Assembly: GCA_022410635.1 (NCBI GenBank)
Contig: JAJVDF010000002.1
Coordinates: forward strand, 4,908,778-4,972,777
DNA length: 64,000 nucleotides
Origin: Tretioscincus oriximinensis
Lineage: Eukaryota; Chordata; Lepidosauria; Squamata; Gymnophthalmidae
Direction of reading: 5' to 3'
Positions 1-12,106 of the stretch are shown here, one piece after another; the first letter of the stretch is position 1; each line of letters starts with the position of its first letter. A program made the position numbers and the translations under genes. The notes under the pieces were generated by a model. That model was given only the letters and a program-made list of their open reading frames with translations, searched no databases and was not told the DNA's origin.

Positions 1-358
1 TTGGACAAGTTTTGGTCTGATCCAAGAAGAGTCACCTTATGTTCTTATGATCAGCTGTGATCTTGATTCAGGGAAAAATAAGCTATATTGTCTGTATTTA
101 ATATTGGCCACCGAGATGTGAGACTGGGATAGAGGGTTCTTGATCAAACTCATCCCGTTCACTGAATTTCCATGAAGAGACAGATCTATGTGGTTCCTGG
201 GTGCATCCACAGGCTGCTTTTTTCCTGCTTTCATAACATTAGGATGGTGTGATTGTTACATGGTTTGGCAGCCATCCTAGCATAAGGAAAGCATAAAAAA
301 GGTATATCCTGTTTTTTTAAAAAATCTGATGTTGTGGGATATACTACGCTATGCCATC
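1..358. other. unassigned flanking sequence
   Basis: AT-rich sequence with no recognisable repeat, splice-bounded exon or RNA gene. The open frame of about 65 codons on the minus strand has no family resemblance and is probably chance. Confidence 0.5.
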
Positions 359-361
359 TTA

Positions 362-773
362 GGCTGCGTCCACACAGCTATTTTGTGCGTCGTTCGGAGT
401 GCCATGGGGAAGTGTCAGGCACATATGCTAAGTGTTTTCCAGCAGTCAACCCCCAATAAACAATGCTTTTCCTGGAATAAACTATTGCTGGGATATTCAG
501 ACATCTTTCCGGAAGACCCCTGTACTCTCGCGTGTGTATGCATGTATACAAATCAGAGGCATGCTGTAAGTGAGAACGCAGCAGTTGTTTCTATTGGCTT
601 TTGCGAGTACAAAACAAAATTCTCGGACTGAACTGCCATAAGATCAATATGCGACATTACGGAACTGTGTCATTGATCGCAGAATATACAGGTTTGGTGT
701 GCACGGACATGCGATTGCTATATTCCGGAATATAGCTTTGTAGCGGTTTTCAGGTCGTCATGTGCATGCAGCC
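362..773 (+). mobile_element. PIF/Harbinger-like MITE, copy 1
   Basis: A 412 bp non-autonomous DNA transposon. It begins GGCTGCGTCCACACAG and ends TGTGCATGCAGCC, which are imperfect terminal inverted repeats. It is flanked by TTA on both sides (359-361 and 774-776). Three other copies in this window share the whole length, including the internal motif AATAAACTATTGCT and a palindromic TATATTCCGGAATATA near the right end. A 3 bp TWA duplication is the hallmark of PIF/Harbinger insertions. No transposase is encoded, and the 100-codon frame inside is incidental. Orientation is arbitrary. Confidence 0.8.
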
Positions 774-776
774 TTA

Positions 777-2379
777 ACCAGTACATCACAGTTACTGTGC
801 ATGTCTGAATGGCCCACATTCAGACATTTCATACTGGCAAAATCCCTGGATTTCTAGCTTCAGAGACCAATGACTGGTAAGATCTGCGCACATTCATAAC
901 ACTGCTGCAACTCTCCTGAGTGTATTAGAATGATCATCATGGTAAAGTGATGATTATTTATAGTGCTATGAAGACATATGCTCTCTTGTGGACCCTAGTT
1001 GGAGGTGAATGTAGCAAATAAGTACATCTCGCCATATTTTGAATTCATTTTTTTTGTTCGATAACCATGTATTTTTATTGCAAATGGGAAATTGCTTTGC
1101 TATGTGCCATTTGCACATCCATGAGGCGCCTCAGTGAGTTCGCTAAGAAAACTGTGGTAAGGACAGCTTAATGCAATTTGCTCTTTTGCCTTCTCTGCAA
1201 GTCTCCTCTGGTGATGATTTCTGATTGGACCAATTGGAGGTCAGTCCTTGGGATTCTTCTGGTGAAGCCAGAGTCTCTCCCAAGGACCAAGACCCATGAC
1301 CAGGGAGCAACACTTTAGTGGATCTCCTGCTGTTGTTATTGGTTATTAAAAGCAGTTCTAAATTTTCCTTCTACTGCTCCCATGTGGGGAATTTAAACTG
1401 CTGCCAAATGGCAGCAGAAGCAATGGCAGAAGATCCACTGAGATCTTACTTGCTGCCATGGACCCTGATTCTAGGGACTGCCATCTAGGGACTGGTTCTA
1501 GGGACTGCAATTCCTGGTGCACCTCTACTTTCCCCCCTGCCCTTTCAGATTGCTAAAATGGTGGCAAAAAGGGGCAGGGAAGGAGGGAAAACAGTGGAAT
1601 TTATTTAGATCCACTTTGCTGCTTTCCAAACTACTTTCCTCCCCCCAGTCAGAACACAGCCTTGGTGTTGTTGGAACCTATCAAATCATGACTCCTGATT
1701 GACTATGTGGGCCACATTTATGGAGTTTTCTTGGTAGGTATAAAGAAGTAGTTTGCCACTGACCACTTCTGCCAAAAGAAGGTAGAACTGGCAACCTTCT
1801 ACTTTCCTGGCAGTTTTATCTACTATTGAGCTACAGCCTTTCCCTCAGATATTACTTCATTAAAATTCTCATCTTTTATTGCTGGGTGTTGAAATTCAGC
1901 AACCTCTAGGTGGTTATAACTTGCCCACCCGGGTTCAGCCAATCAAGATTAGTGGCTTTGGAGGGTTTTCCCACTTTTGTGTAGCTGAGCAGGAAAATAC
2001 TTGTAGCTTAGAAGATTCACACCAATCTGACAACATTAAATTACAGAGGACTGCACTTAATTGAATGGAGTAAAAGACATGCATTTAATGTCATGACTAG
2101 GAGTGGAAAAAATAAGATGAAGTGAAAGGCCTATTGGTTAAGTAAACTAATTTAACATTTTCTGTATGGCATTAAGCAACAATCCATCTTGTACTAACTT
2201 TGCAAAGACAAAAATAATGCTTCCTCCAATTAACTAGAGTGCCCTGAATCTTTGGAGCTCGTGTAACCAACATATTTTACGCTTTCTCACTTCATTTCCC
2301 CCTCCCATATTCATTCATGCTGTTTTATTCTGCTATTTCTCTCTCTTAAAACTCTTTGTGTTACTCTCCTGTTTAATAA
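777..2379. other. unassigned intergenic or intronic sequence
   Basis: No homology to the other repeats in the window was seen, and no coding signal. Short frames of about 60 codons (for example 1517-1702 and 1879-2064) lack family resemblance and splice context. Confidence 0.45.
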
Positions 2380-2425
2380 TAAAATTTCTATTATTATTTG
2401 TTATTTATTAATATTATTAGTATGT
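2380..2425. repeat. AT-rich low-complexity (TTA/TAT)n
   Basis: Run of TAATAATAAAATTTCTATTATTATTTG-type sequence, composed almost only of A and T. It is simple low-complexity DNA with no other feature. Confidence 0.6.
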
Positions 2426-3059
2426 TGTCTCTTATACTGGTATTCAGTATTCAGGTATTAGAATTATTTTCTAACATATTCAAAACTTAATACTGCTCAG
2501 TTAAGCTTCAGGTTCACATTGAACCAAAACAAACTAAATCCAACTTGGGGATGAACCCACTCTTAAAGAAACTCAAACCACTGATCTGATTCTACAAAAA
2601 TTAAGATTTGATGGTTTATGAACTGGCTCATTCATTCTCCTTAATGCAAAACTGGCCTCCCTTAAATGTTTGGTTTTTTTGTGCATCTCAGGAGTTCATG
2701 ACAAAAACACAACAATGAGATTGTGTAACAGACCCTCTCTTGTGAGCCCAGATAATTTGGAAGTGAAAACACTCCCACTTTTTCTATTTGGAACCTGTTC
2801 TGCAAGAATGGAAGGGGGAGTAAATGGAGTTCAATTACACTGTATGTTGGTGCAGTTTGGTTATGGCATTCAAACATTCACAAAAGGTGGGTCGTGACTC
2901 ACTCTTGAAGCTCAGAATACAGCCAGAAAGACTGTTACATTTTTAAAGGGTCCTGGAAAGAGGAAATTTTAGTAGATCCTGTCAGCATTATAACTAGCAT
3001 TTGCTGGCATGTTTCCAGCAAATCTATACCCTCACATAAATACCCATTTTGTCTGGAGT

Positions 3060-3480
3060 ACTGTATTGTGACTATTGCCACTGAGGAAGACCATATCTGG
3101 TCAAAACGCGTCTGGCACCACTTGACTTCATTCTACTCCCTTTGTGGATTATCTGGACCATTCCACTTTCATCCTTCGTAGACTGTGCAGTCTCTAACTA
3201 TTTGGAATATTACTCTGGACATTGTTTTGTTGGACATTTCTCACTTTTATATTTGATATGCTGTGTGTTTTTAGAGTATGATATTTTAGTTGTGGTTTTG
3301 TGACACTTTTTACATTTATATATATATTTTAGATTGATACTGATTCTGCCCCGGTTGTGTTCATTTGTTTTGCAGAGGAGAGGTGTGGTTGTTTGTTTTG
3401 GGACCTTACTCTCTCCCTTTATTTGGATTTTTTGTGTGCATTGATGTTTCCTTTGACACATCCATCAGAGATTCAGAACT
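3060..3480. repeat. possible old interspersed repeat with CACTGAGGAAGAC motif
   Basis: Contains GCCACTGAGGAAGAC followed by AAAACGCGTC. A GCCACTGAGGAAGAC block also occurs near 28150, just before another repeat, which suggests a dispersed family. 'Gag-gaag...aaacgcgt' strings are common in vertebrate interspersed repeats, but I cannot name the family. The rest is T-rich with no coding resemblance. Confidence 0.3.
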
Positions 3481-3542
3481 CTTAGCCTACATTTGTTCGG
3501 TAACCCTGCCAACCTCAAATCTTTCTTAGTTTATTTTAATCA

Positions 3543-3945
3543 GGCTATGTGCACACAATGTTTTTTGTCCCTCATTCATAGCATAATTAGGATGTCCCAG
3601 GCTACTGTTTTTCAGTAGTCAACCAGCAATAAATGCCTTTTTTCCCTGGAATAAACTATTGCTCAGATATTCAGGCATCGTTTTGAAGAACACTCGTATT
3701 CTCGAGACCATATGCGTGTGCACAGACACGAGATGATAAAACAATTGCGAACACAGCAGTTGTTTCTATTGGCTGCTGCGAGTAAAAAAAATTATCGGAC
3801 TGCACTGCACCGAGATCAATGAGCGATGTTACAGAACTGGGGTGCAAGTCACGGAATGTACATGTTTGGTGTGCATTGACACGCAATTGCTATATTCTGG
3901 AATATAGCATTGTAATGTTTTTTAAGTCATGGTGTCCACCTGCCC
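3543..3945 (+). mobile_element. PIF/Harbinger-like MITE, copy 2
   Basis: Second copy of the family at 362-773, about 403 bp. Left end GGCTATGTGCACACA and right end GTGTCCACCTGCCC are eroded inverted repeats. The flanking triplet TCA appears on both sides (3540-3542 and 3946-3948), one base off the usual TTA/TAA. The internal block AATAAACTATTGCTCAGATA and the terminal CTATATTCTGGAATATAG are retained. Confidence 0.75.
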
Positions 3946-4068
3946 TCAGTTCTAAATATGAAGAACACCCCTCTTAAGCAGCGTTGTATTTTCAAAACAC
4001 TTTTGGACATTGTTGCAATACTTTTCGCTGAAATGTTTCTGTAACTTATTTGCAAAAATGTTGGGAAC

Positions 4069-4231
4069 GTAAGAGTCCTTTCCACACTGGGCCTTATTCC
4101 AGAATATATTTTGGAACTAAGGCCTGCTATCTGCATGTCTTGAATGGTACCTGCCATAGACTGTGCTGGCATGTGGATGACAGTTCTCTATTCCAAGCTA
4201 TTTCCCAGAATAAGTGTAAAAAAGACCAAGA
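4069..4231. mobile_element. short TIR element (~160 bp MITE)
   Basis: The left end (GTCCTTTCCACACTGGGCCT, then TATTCCAGAA) is the imperfect reverse complement of the right end (CCCAGAATAAGTG, then TAAAAAAGACC). The internal block CTGCCATAGACTGTGCTGGC, then ATGTGGATG, recurs in the element at 36847-36979, and GCCTGCTATC recurs near 51060. This supports a dispersed family of short inverted-repeat elements. No clear target duplication was found. Confidence 0.45.
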
Positions 4232-5130
4232 TTGAATAAATGAAGAGGGTCTAAGTCCTGGGGACTTTTACCTGCTCTTTATGAGAGATATTGACTTAGT
4301 AAATGTTAATCAAATAATTTGTGGGGAATTTTAGAGGAAACCAACAGACCGACAGTTGATAAAGTTTATGTTAATTTAAAAATGTATATTTTGGAGGCAC
4401 ATTTATAACTTGGACACCTTTCGTGCTGAGTATCTGTGTCTGAGCTATAACAAAATTAACGCAAGGAGAATATAGCTGAAGGTTTGCTGATGTTGCTGAG
4501 ACAGATCAAGACCCAGCATGTTTCTCTAGATTCCTTGGCTTCTTAGACAAAGTCAATTTGGTATCCATCATTGCATTTTTTAAAAGAATCTACCCTGTTT
4601 TGAACTATGGTTCCTATACGTTTCTTGGTTTACATTGGAGCATTTCCCACTGAATAAATGGGATTTGTTTCTGAACCAACCGTCTTCCAGTTTAAAAAGC
4701 TTGTAGTTACTGAAAGGTAAATTTTAGGGAGAGATGTGTGTACTGGCCCTGATGGACTACTTACTTTTAATTTTTTTTAGTTATAAAAAGTTAATTTAAC
4801 CTCCCCTGTCACTTCTGAACTAAACTCCATTATTTGGGGCTAAAGGTGAACTAACGATGGTAAAATGTGCTCTTGGCTGTTTCTGCACTTGGATTTAGAT
4901 AGGTGACCTTAAAGGATTACTCTGATTTCAGACTATCTATACTATTAATAAAATGTGCATCAATGAATCCAATGCTCGAAGGTCTGCCAACCAATGACAG
5001 TGCTTGGAACTTTGGATTCGGCATGCATGCACCTATGGCACCAGCAATGTAGGCTGCTTGGCCATTCGTTGAACATGGTGGAAACAGCAGCTTCCAAAGG
5101 TGGCAGCCCTTAGTGCCCATCCCAAATTTG
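4232..5130. other. unassigned sequence
   Basis: AT-rich, non-repetitive within this window, with no coding or RNA signal recognised. Confidence 0.4.
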
Positions 5131-5290
5131 CCACCACTGACAACACTGTGGCAGCCCGTCCACAACTGACAGCACCAGAGCAGGCTTGTTGTGTCACAAG
5201 GGCCGCCCCCTTCTGACAGCACCACAACAGCCTGCCTGTCGCTTTCACCACTGAGAGCACTACAGTAGCCCACCAGTTGCCACTGACACC
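5131..5290. repeat. degenerate GC-rich minisatellite-like block
   Basis: The phrase CTGACAGCAC, or a close variant, occurs at about 5137, 5166, 5213, 5251 and 5282, each followed by a CAG/GCC-rich segment. Spacing is irregular (29 to 47 bp), so this is an old, eroded tandem array. Minus-strand open frames across it (131 and 75 codons) are likely a by-product of its high GC content. Confidence 0.4.
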
Positions 5291-5749
5291 AATTATAATA
5301 TATTACCAACAATGATGGCCTGAAAAAGGCTGAATAGTCTATACTAGCATGTTATTGGCAGGACAGCCCAGGATAAGACACAGATACAGTCTAAGTTGTC
5401 TATAGAAGAAATAATAAGGACCATTTTTGTGATATCACTTGGGAATGATTCTCCTAAAGCATTCTTTTCCAGTATGAAGAAGACTGTTCCATGCTGTTAA
5501 CACCTTGTTCCTCATCCAGGGTACAGCAGCATGGAAGAATCGGAAATCGATCTTCTCAACCACATCCAGCTCTCCACATCCATTTCTTGTCACAGTTGGG
5601 TGAGGGGACATTGTTAATGTTGCGTGTCGGCAAAGTGCATCAGAACTGGATTGAAAGGTGTATCTCACTACTGTATACATTTTACGAGGCTTAAAGCTTA
5701 CCCAAGCTGAGCTGGTGAAACATGGATGGCATATGAGTTATCACATTTT

Positions 5750-6120
5750 TAAAATCCAGTTCACTATATTGTTCTAATGTAATTTGGAAATTTTTGATCG
5801 AACACATCCAAATCTACTCCACTCCATCTGGGTTCTATATATCTTTCTTCCTTTCTTTCAAGAAAAACTCTATGAATGATGAAGGAAAAGTCACTATTCA
5901 TGAGCTTTGGGTCCTTTATGCACTTACCATGCTAAATCTAAATTAGTAAATCCAGATGATTTGGTAAATCTAAATGTGTAAATCCAGTTTATTTAATCCA
6001 GATTAACTGTAATAGTGTACTGATAAATATAATTACCAGTAGAGGCTCTTAGTACAGATATGATCTGGATTACTACTAGCCCCATGCAACAATGTAGACT
6101 ATTGCATTCCTCAAATTGGA
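5750..6120. repeat. unclassified interspersed repeat, family R copy 1
   Basis: Shares scattered but collinear blocks with 31310-31690: TATGCACTTA followed by GCTAAATCTAAAT, a second TAAATCTAAAT, ATCCAGATTAACTGTA, and TAGAGG.TCTTAGTA followed by AGAT.TGATC.GGATTAC. Collinearity over about 350 bp indicates copies of one dispersed family. No terminal repeat or coding signal identifies the class. Confidence 0.45.
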
Positions 6121-6126
6121 TTTACG

Positions 6127-6204
6127 CATTCATTTATTCTTCTATCCCACCCTCTATCAAAAGATCTCAGAGTGGTCAGCAATAGAAACAAGAGTACATT
6201 TAGG
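6127..6204 (-). mobile_element. L2-type LINE 3' tail, fragment
   Basis: Read on the minus strand this is the 3' end of an L2-like LINE, with a CTGAGA..TTTTGATAGAGGGTGGGATAGAAG-type sequence before a (TAAATGAA)-like tail. It is immediately followed by a minus-strand CR1-like 3' end. Confidence 0.45.
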
Positions 6205-6632
6205 TACATAAGAACATAAGAAGAGCCATACTGGATCAGGCCACAGCCCATCTAGTTCAGCATTTTTTGTCACACAGAGGCCCACCAGATGCACCTGGGC
6301 AGTGTGAACAGAGGAAAGCAAAATGTGCTCCTCTTCCTGACTCCCTGCAAATGGCATTTCAGGAGTCCTGCCAGTTGCTACATCCCGGAGGAAACTTCCA
6401 GACATCCATCCTAGTACCCATTTATACCCCCTTGGTGTCCATAAACCTGTCTAGTCCTGTCTTGACGCTGTCCAAGCTGTTAGCTACCACTACCTCTTCA
6501 GGAAGTAAATTCCACAGGCCGATGATCCTCTGGGTGAAAAAATACTTTCCTTTGTCTGTTCTCATTTTTCTGCCCATCAGTTTTAAGGAGTGCCCTCTGG
6601 TCCTAGTGCTGTGTGATAGAGACAACTCTTGG
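6205..6632 (-). mobile_element. CR1-like LINE, 5'-truncated 3' end
   Basis: On the minus strand this runs from the C-terminal reverse-transcriptase codons (RTRGHSLKLMGRKMRTDKGK, then YFFTQR.IGLWNLLPEEVVVAN) through the 3' UTR to the terminal octamer repeat (CTTATGTT)n at about 6205-6222. The same family occurs at 8438, 12107, 17785, 24600, 42953 and 48410. The frame is intact only for the last ~90 residues. The RLGLF..RRLRGDLI..-type segment conserved in CR1-clade ORF2 lies further 5' and is lost here. Confidence 0.8.
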
Positions 6633-7465
6633 GTACAAGGGTAACATTTTAAAACAGTGCCTAAAGTGGGGGTGGGAAGAGGTTTCTCCAACCAACAAAT
6701 CTATACATTTTCAATATTAGGAGTTGCTATCATCATCACATTTTTAATCAGTAAACCAAATTAGGTCACCATGAGGAGTCCTGTAATTTGCACTAGCATG
6801 TGGAAGAAAATCCTCTTGATCTCCTTCTATCATGGAACGATGTTCTGTGTGAAAAAGCTCAGTGTTAAAGTTGCTTTAACTTTATGTTTTATTCATTTTT
6901 TTCCTACTTGCTGTGTGTGCCACTTTCTTTATCTCTTCTTTTTTAACCTGGCAAGATTATGTGTATGTAATAAAACCTCCAGACTTCTGCCCACCTCCAT
7001 TCTGAAAAAGCTTGATGAGAATAGCATCTTGCCACCTCAGGGTGTGATGATACTTTGCGATACTGCCATTCATAGGATAGAGGAAGGCCATAAAAATTCC
7101 GGCACTGAGCCTAATGAGGTGTTTTAACTCTTTCCAAGGACCATGTTTTGTAGATCTCAGCAGTTCAGTGCATGTTACAACTGATACAGTTACTGATATC
7201 TGCATCAAGGAAATGAGGTATCGGTTGAGTAAGAGAGGTCTGCGCTCTGATCAGACTCATCATTCAATTAGGATGCTATGTTACTGGCATGGCTTCTTTC
7301 TTGACTCTTTTAGTTGTTTTAGTGTCGTTCGGGACACTGAACTGCTGCATTTTGGCTGGAATCTTAAATGGAAACTTCCAAGTAGGATCCTGGGAATTAA
7401 CCTAGTAATACATCGACTAGATATCATAAGGCTTGGATCAGAAATTATTTATTTTATTTTTTTAG
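6633..7465. other. unassigned sequence
   Basis: Two overlapping plus-strand open frames of about 120 codons (6771-7127, 7114-7482) occur here. Neither resembles a known family and no splice context was evident. Treated as chance. Confidence 0.4.
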
Positions 7466-8000
7466 ATTTTTTATTATTGTGATGAATAACAACAAAACCA
7501 TTACAAAGAAGTGAGTTAATACAAAACACCAGTGACAATAAAAAAAATACAAGACAATTGTGATTCCCCCCCCCTCCCTCCTCTGGATCATAGGGGATCA
7601 GATTATCAGTCTTTGTTCTTTGAGCATCAGGATTGTTTCTCTAATTAGAGGATGTGCGGCTGTATTTTCGGCGTAAGTAATAAGTGATTTCCACTTGATA
7701 GCCCAGTGAAGTATTGGTCATTGTCCCATTTCTTGTAATCTTTTATCCCGGAACACATCAAAAAGTAAGAATTCTAGGATGTAACTCCATCAACAGTCCA
7801 TTGTCCATATCCTCTGGTCTTTCCAACCCTTGGCGATTACTAAATGACCTGCAAGTAGTGCCATTTGGATGAATACTTTTTCTTCAAGTCTAGGTGTAAA
7901 AGAGTCGAGTACTCTGAAGATCCAATATTCATCCGTATCTGGGGTATGCGCATTTATAAATTTGATATAAAATGTTTTGACACTAGGGTTTTGTTATATT
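7466..8000 (-). mobile_element. L1-clade LINE, 3' end with ORF2 C-terminus
   Basis: The minus strand encodes, with frame breaks, the C-terminal end of an L1-type ORF2. Recognisable pieces are FINAHTPDTDEYWIF, MALLAGHLVIAKGWKDQRIW, and further on LLFDVFRDKRLQEMGQ. The LL.A.RL.IA..WK pattern is typical of the end of L1 ORF2. It is followed by a C-poor UTR and an A/T-rich tail (7440-7550). Stops and shifts show it is an inactive remnant. Confidence 0.6.
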
Positions 8001-8223
8001 TTTCAGGCAGCATGCAGCCCCTGAAATGTCTAAATGTATATAAATGCTTAAAACTAAATAGATTTCCCAATATATTACTGATTCTTGTTCTATTTCTTAA
8101 TATCCGTATGCATTATATACATTATTTATAAATAAATATTTTGAATCATTGCTATTTACAAGTTGTGTACTCCACTTGTACACAAGATTAGAACTCCAAG
8201 CTATTGCCTTCTTCTCTTCTTTT

Positions 8224-8412
8224 TTTTTTTTAAATTTACTTGCATTTCCATACTGACCTATACCCGAGGCTCTCAAGGTAGTTTCTCCTCTGCCTCTGGC
8301 TCCTCTTCTTTTCTCCTCCTTCTCCTCCTAATAGTAATAGTAATACTAATATTTATTTATTTATTTTATTCGTACTTATATCCCACCAAGCAAAGGGTGG
8401 CACATATAGCTT
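8224..8412 (-). mobile_element. two L2-type LINE tail fragments
   Basis: TTTACTTGCATTTCCATACT followed by ..TATACCCGAGGCTCTCAAGG (8224-8285) and ATTTATTTATTTATTTTATT followed by ..ATATCCCACCAAGCAAAGGG (8345-8412) each resemble the reverse complement of an L2 3' terminus. The two are separated by a CTC/TTC-rich block with a TAGTAA run. Similar tails occur at 26996, 36391, 42462 and 56357. Confidence 0.4.
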
Positions 8413-8437
8413 TTGCTGCTTTCTTATGTTCTTATAG

Positions 8438-8690
8438 GACTAGACAGGTTTATGGACACCAAGGGTATAAATGGATACTAGGATGGATGTCTGGATGTTG
8501 CCTCCGAAATGGAGCAACTGGCAGGATTCCTGAAATATCATTTGCAGGGAATCATAAACAGGAGCATATTTTGCTTTCCTCTGTTCAGACTGCCCAGGTG
8601 CATCTGGTGGGCCTCTGTGTGACACAGAATGCTGGATTTGATGGGCTCTGGCCTGATCCAGTATGGCTTTTCTTATGTTCTTATAGTTCT
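8438..8690 (+). mobile_element. CR1-like LINE, truncated 3' UTR copy
   Basis: Begins inside the last codons of ORF2 (TGLDRFMDTK-like: GACTAGACAGGTTTATGGAC) and runs through the 3' UTR to the octamer tail. The 16 bp TCTTATGTTCTTATAG occurs both at its 3' end (8671-8686) and directly upstream of its 5' end (8422-8437). This is either a target-site duplication equal to the tail or insertion at an older tail. The family match is the same as at 24600-25397. Confidence 0.8.
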
Positions 8691-10630
8691 AAAGAACTGT
8701 GTCTGGCTCAAGATCACTCATCTGGCTTTCATGGAGGAGTGGGGAGTCGAACTGGGAAAGTTTTGCTTGGGAAAGTTTTCTTTGACTCTTTTGTCCTATG
8801 CCATAAAGATTTTCTGATGTGGGACCTAGAGATATGTCAAACTGGTTTAGATTTGAACTTGTTTGCAGACAAAATGTGCTTGAAGGGTTCATCCAAACAC
8901 ACTGCCTGTTCAAAAAGAAAAAGGTTTTGAATTCAAATAACCAAATGAACTTCGGAAACATGTGCTTCAAATGTGTCCAAAGTATTATAAGGTTTATGTT
9001 CAAACTGAAAATTCTGCCTATTTGAAGAAAAAAAAGTGAATTCAAATTGAACAGTAAGATGTTCTATGCAAATCCAACCAAATGAGCAATTTAAGTTTTG
9101 TCTCTAGTTGGACTATAATGCTAGCTGATCTCTATGGGTAAAATGGTCAAAGCTGATTTCCCATTAAGAATCTGATATTTCTAGTTTGAAATTTGGTCTA
9201 CCTTATTTCTACATCAGTTTGCATCTTAAAATATCATCATCTAGAAAGCATTTTATTATACACTTTCCCCATTAATGTGCTAGCAATTATTTTTTCCTGG
9301 AAAATAGTACATTTTTGGATGTGATTTTCAACGATATGTATATTTTGCCCACACCTTTCTGTATAATATACTGTGTTTGAGAACTGCTACACAAATTTCA
9401 GGAAAGGAAACCTTTGGTTATTTCGTTTGGTTGTGGAAGGGCAATTTATTGAAAGTTTGCATTTGTAACATGAAGTTAATAACAAATGTCTCCCCATTCC
9501 TAGTTCAGAACAAGATCTTTCATGGTGTGCTACTTAATAGCATGAATCATCCTCAAGTTATTGTGTAATGTTGAAATTATTTCCCTAGTCTGGAGTGAAA
9601 ATGCCATGTACCTTGGGCACAAAAATCAACACACCTCAGTGACGCCACTCTGATAGGGATAAGACAAAAATAGAGAGCCAGTCTCCAGGATTGGGCTCTT
9701 AGATCATTAAAAATAAGAGATGTTTTTTCTGGAATGCTGCCTAGCTGTATCTTTTTTGTAATGCTAATTACCAAGAAAAAGCCAACATCTTGAAGTGGAA
9801 TTTTAATCTTTCACTTTTAGTTTTAACCCTACTACTTTTGCTTTTATACCAGACTTCAGAGGCTCTGAAAAGTTGGTATTACAATATCCACTTGTCCTTA
9901 CAAGTAAAACATCTCCCTAAGTCAGAAGAGACTTGTTTTGTGTCTTGTTTGTGTTTGTCTGTAGAGTAATACAAATTCCCCTGAAATTTCCATTTCTGTA
10001 ATTCTGTTTGGCTTTTCCAGTTCTGTCTAAAGTGCATGTCAGCAAACTTTATAGATAAGCACACAGGGAAGTACAACTGATTGTACCCATATATGCAATA
10101 TAGGGCAATCCTAGAATAGCCCCAGGACCTGGAGGGCAAATGAACTTGTTTGCAGTCTGGCAACATATTGCACTGAAACTGAAGAGCCCATCCTCATCAC
10201 TGCTTTTAGCTAGGTGAAAATTAAAGCACTCCCATAGTGGGTTGGTCAGAATTCACAGAGTGTATCACTGTATAGAATGACAGCTGAGGGAGGAGATCAT
10301 TGTTGTGGTCAATTGCTTTGACCATTCCTGGTCTGAATGCAAATTGGCATGGAAGGAAGATGGATACTTGCAGACTATTTAGTTCTCAACTATGATAAAA
10401 ACTGAGGATGAGATGCACCAGTCATATCACCACGTCACCTAGGCACTTCACACTGCCTACCTTTTCCTTGTTGATCTCTAATAAGTTCCTCCTTGCTAGA
10501 CATTCTGAACCTCAACAAAAATGACTACTTGGAAATCCATCCATCTGAAAGGTCACTTCTATTGGATGGAAACGTGTTGGATAGATAATTTAAAAAATCC
10601 TGAAGACCAGCAAAGACAAAAGACTGGGAT
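8691..10630. other. unassigned sequence
   Basis: AT-rich. 8920-9060 contains AATTCAAAT/CAAACTGAA-like motifs also seen near 25590, possibly an old repeat. No coding or RNA gene signal was found. Confidence 0.4.
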
Positions 10631-10833
<203 letters not shown>

Positions 10834-10989
10834 TTGCCTCTTCAGGATCACTCCCTGAGGACTGACTCATCTATGGTAGGACCTGGTGACTGTGGCTAGG
10901 TCTGTGACTTCTCCTCATCAGAGGAAAAGTTCTCCTCTGCCCCAGTGATTGGCGTGATACAGTTAGCAGAATGTGAAAGAAAGATGGGT

Positions 10990-11150
10990 TCTCTAGTGCT
11001 GCAGCACCTTCATTCCGAAATAAAAGAAGTCACCTTCACCCTCATCTTCTGTTGGCTGCTGCTTGGTGCACTTTCTCAAAGCAGCAGCCAATATCCAATC
11101 TATTTCTTTTTCAATGCCTACATTAGGTGCTGCAATGAAAAACAAGCCAA
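10990..11150. repeat. imperfect foldback, possible short MITE
   Basis: Perfect 13 bp stem TTGGCTGCTGCTT (11052-11064) and AAGCAGCAGCCAA (11079-11091) around a 14 nt loop. The pairing appears to continue outward imperfectly (TGCAGCACCT near 11003 against AGGTGCTGCA near 11126). The 133-codon plus-strand frame 10945-11346 and the 66-codon minus frame across it have no family resemblance. Confidence 0.55.
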
Positions 11151-11994
11151 TAGCAAACCCAGTTTTCAAAAATCTGGATATAACCCACAGCAATCTGGAA
11201 TTTTATTCCTGATTCCTGGGGGACTTATCACCACCCTAATATCTGGGAGTACTCAAGCTAGTTTGCCAGATGTAAAGACNCTAATTACAACACATCTAAT
11301 GTCTGAATCCATCATGTGGACAGCAGATTCCTCTTCTGAGATGTAGCGAAAGGACCTTAGTTATAATACTGTATAATCGCACTTTTTCTGGTGTATTAAA
11401 GCTGCTTTTCTAATTGAAAATGATGTTTGAAAAGGTCTTTGGATGAGAAAAATAAATTTTATCTATGGTTTCCTCTCTTCTAACTATATTGCTGAAAACA
11501 AGCATATCATAAATAGGTACATAGTATGAGTACAAATTTTCATATTACGGTGACATTCCAAGCTGAAATGCTGTACCTATGAAGAAGGAAGTCATATTGT
11601 TTTACACCAACTATCAAAAATTCAATATGAGCACCATATGCAGAAGGAAAAAAATGTTTTATAACACAATGCAAAACCCGTAATATTAAAAATGCATAGA
11701 TCTACAAATCTAAAGCTCAAAAATATTGGCTATTAATCCATACTCTGAGGTTTTCTTTAAAAAGGATTTTAGGAACCAAAATGAGGTGAAATAGATTTGT
11801 AAGATATGTTTGATTGCTCAAAGTTAGACTGAAACCATACTGGGGGTAGTGAAACTGATAAAAATATGATGTCAATCATCATGTTAGTGACTGCTGCCAT
11901 GCATGTTTCACAAGCTCAGTCTGTCTAAACTCCAGTCAAGACAATGTAATGTTGGGGAATGCAGGTATCTGCACCTTATCACTGATTTTGTTTA
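11151..11994. other. unassigned sequence
   Basis: AT-rich, no recognised repeat or gene. Confidence 0.4.
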
Positions 11995-12106
11995 TCCATC
12001 CATCCATTCATTCATTTTTAAAATTTATATCCCATATTTCACTCAAAGATGCCAAGGTGGATCAGAAGAAGATAAATTTGCAAAAATAACCCATCCAGCC
12101 TCCCTC
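11995..12106 (-). mobile_element. degraded LINE tail (L2-like), low certainty
   Basis: ATCCATTCATTCATTTTTAA followed by AATTTATATCCCATATTTCA resembles the minus-strand 3' terminus of L2-type copies elsewhere in the window. It directly abuts the minus-strand CR1-like tail that starts at 12107. Confidence 0.3.

Noticed and set aside
8163..8930. 255-codon plus-strand frame, the longest in the window
   Set aside because: It runs through L2-type tails and the CR1-like 3' UTR and then unrelated flank. No domain is recognisable and the repeats explain most of it.
10945..11346. 133-codon plus-strand frame
   Set aside because: Covers a foldback structure; peptide unfamiliar, no splice sites seen and one ambiguous base.
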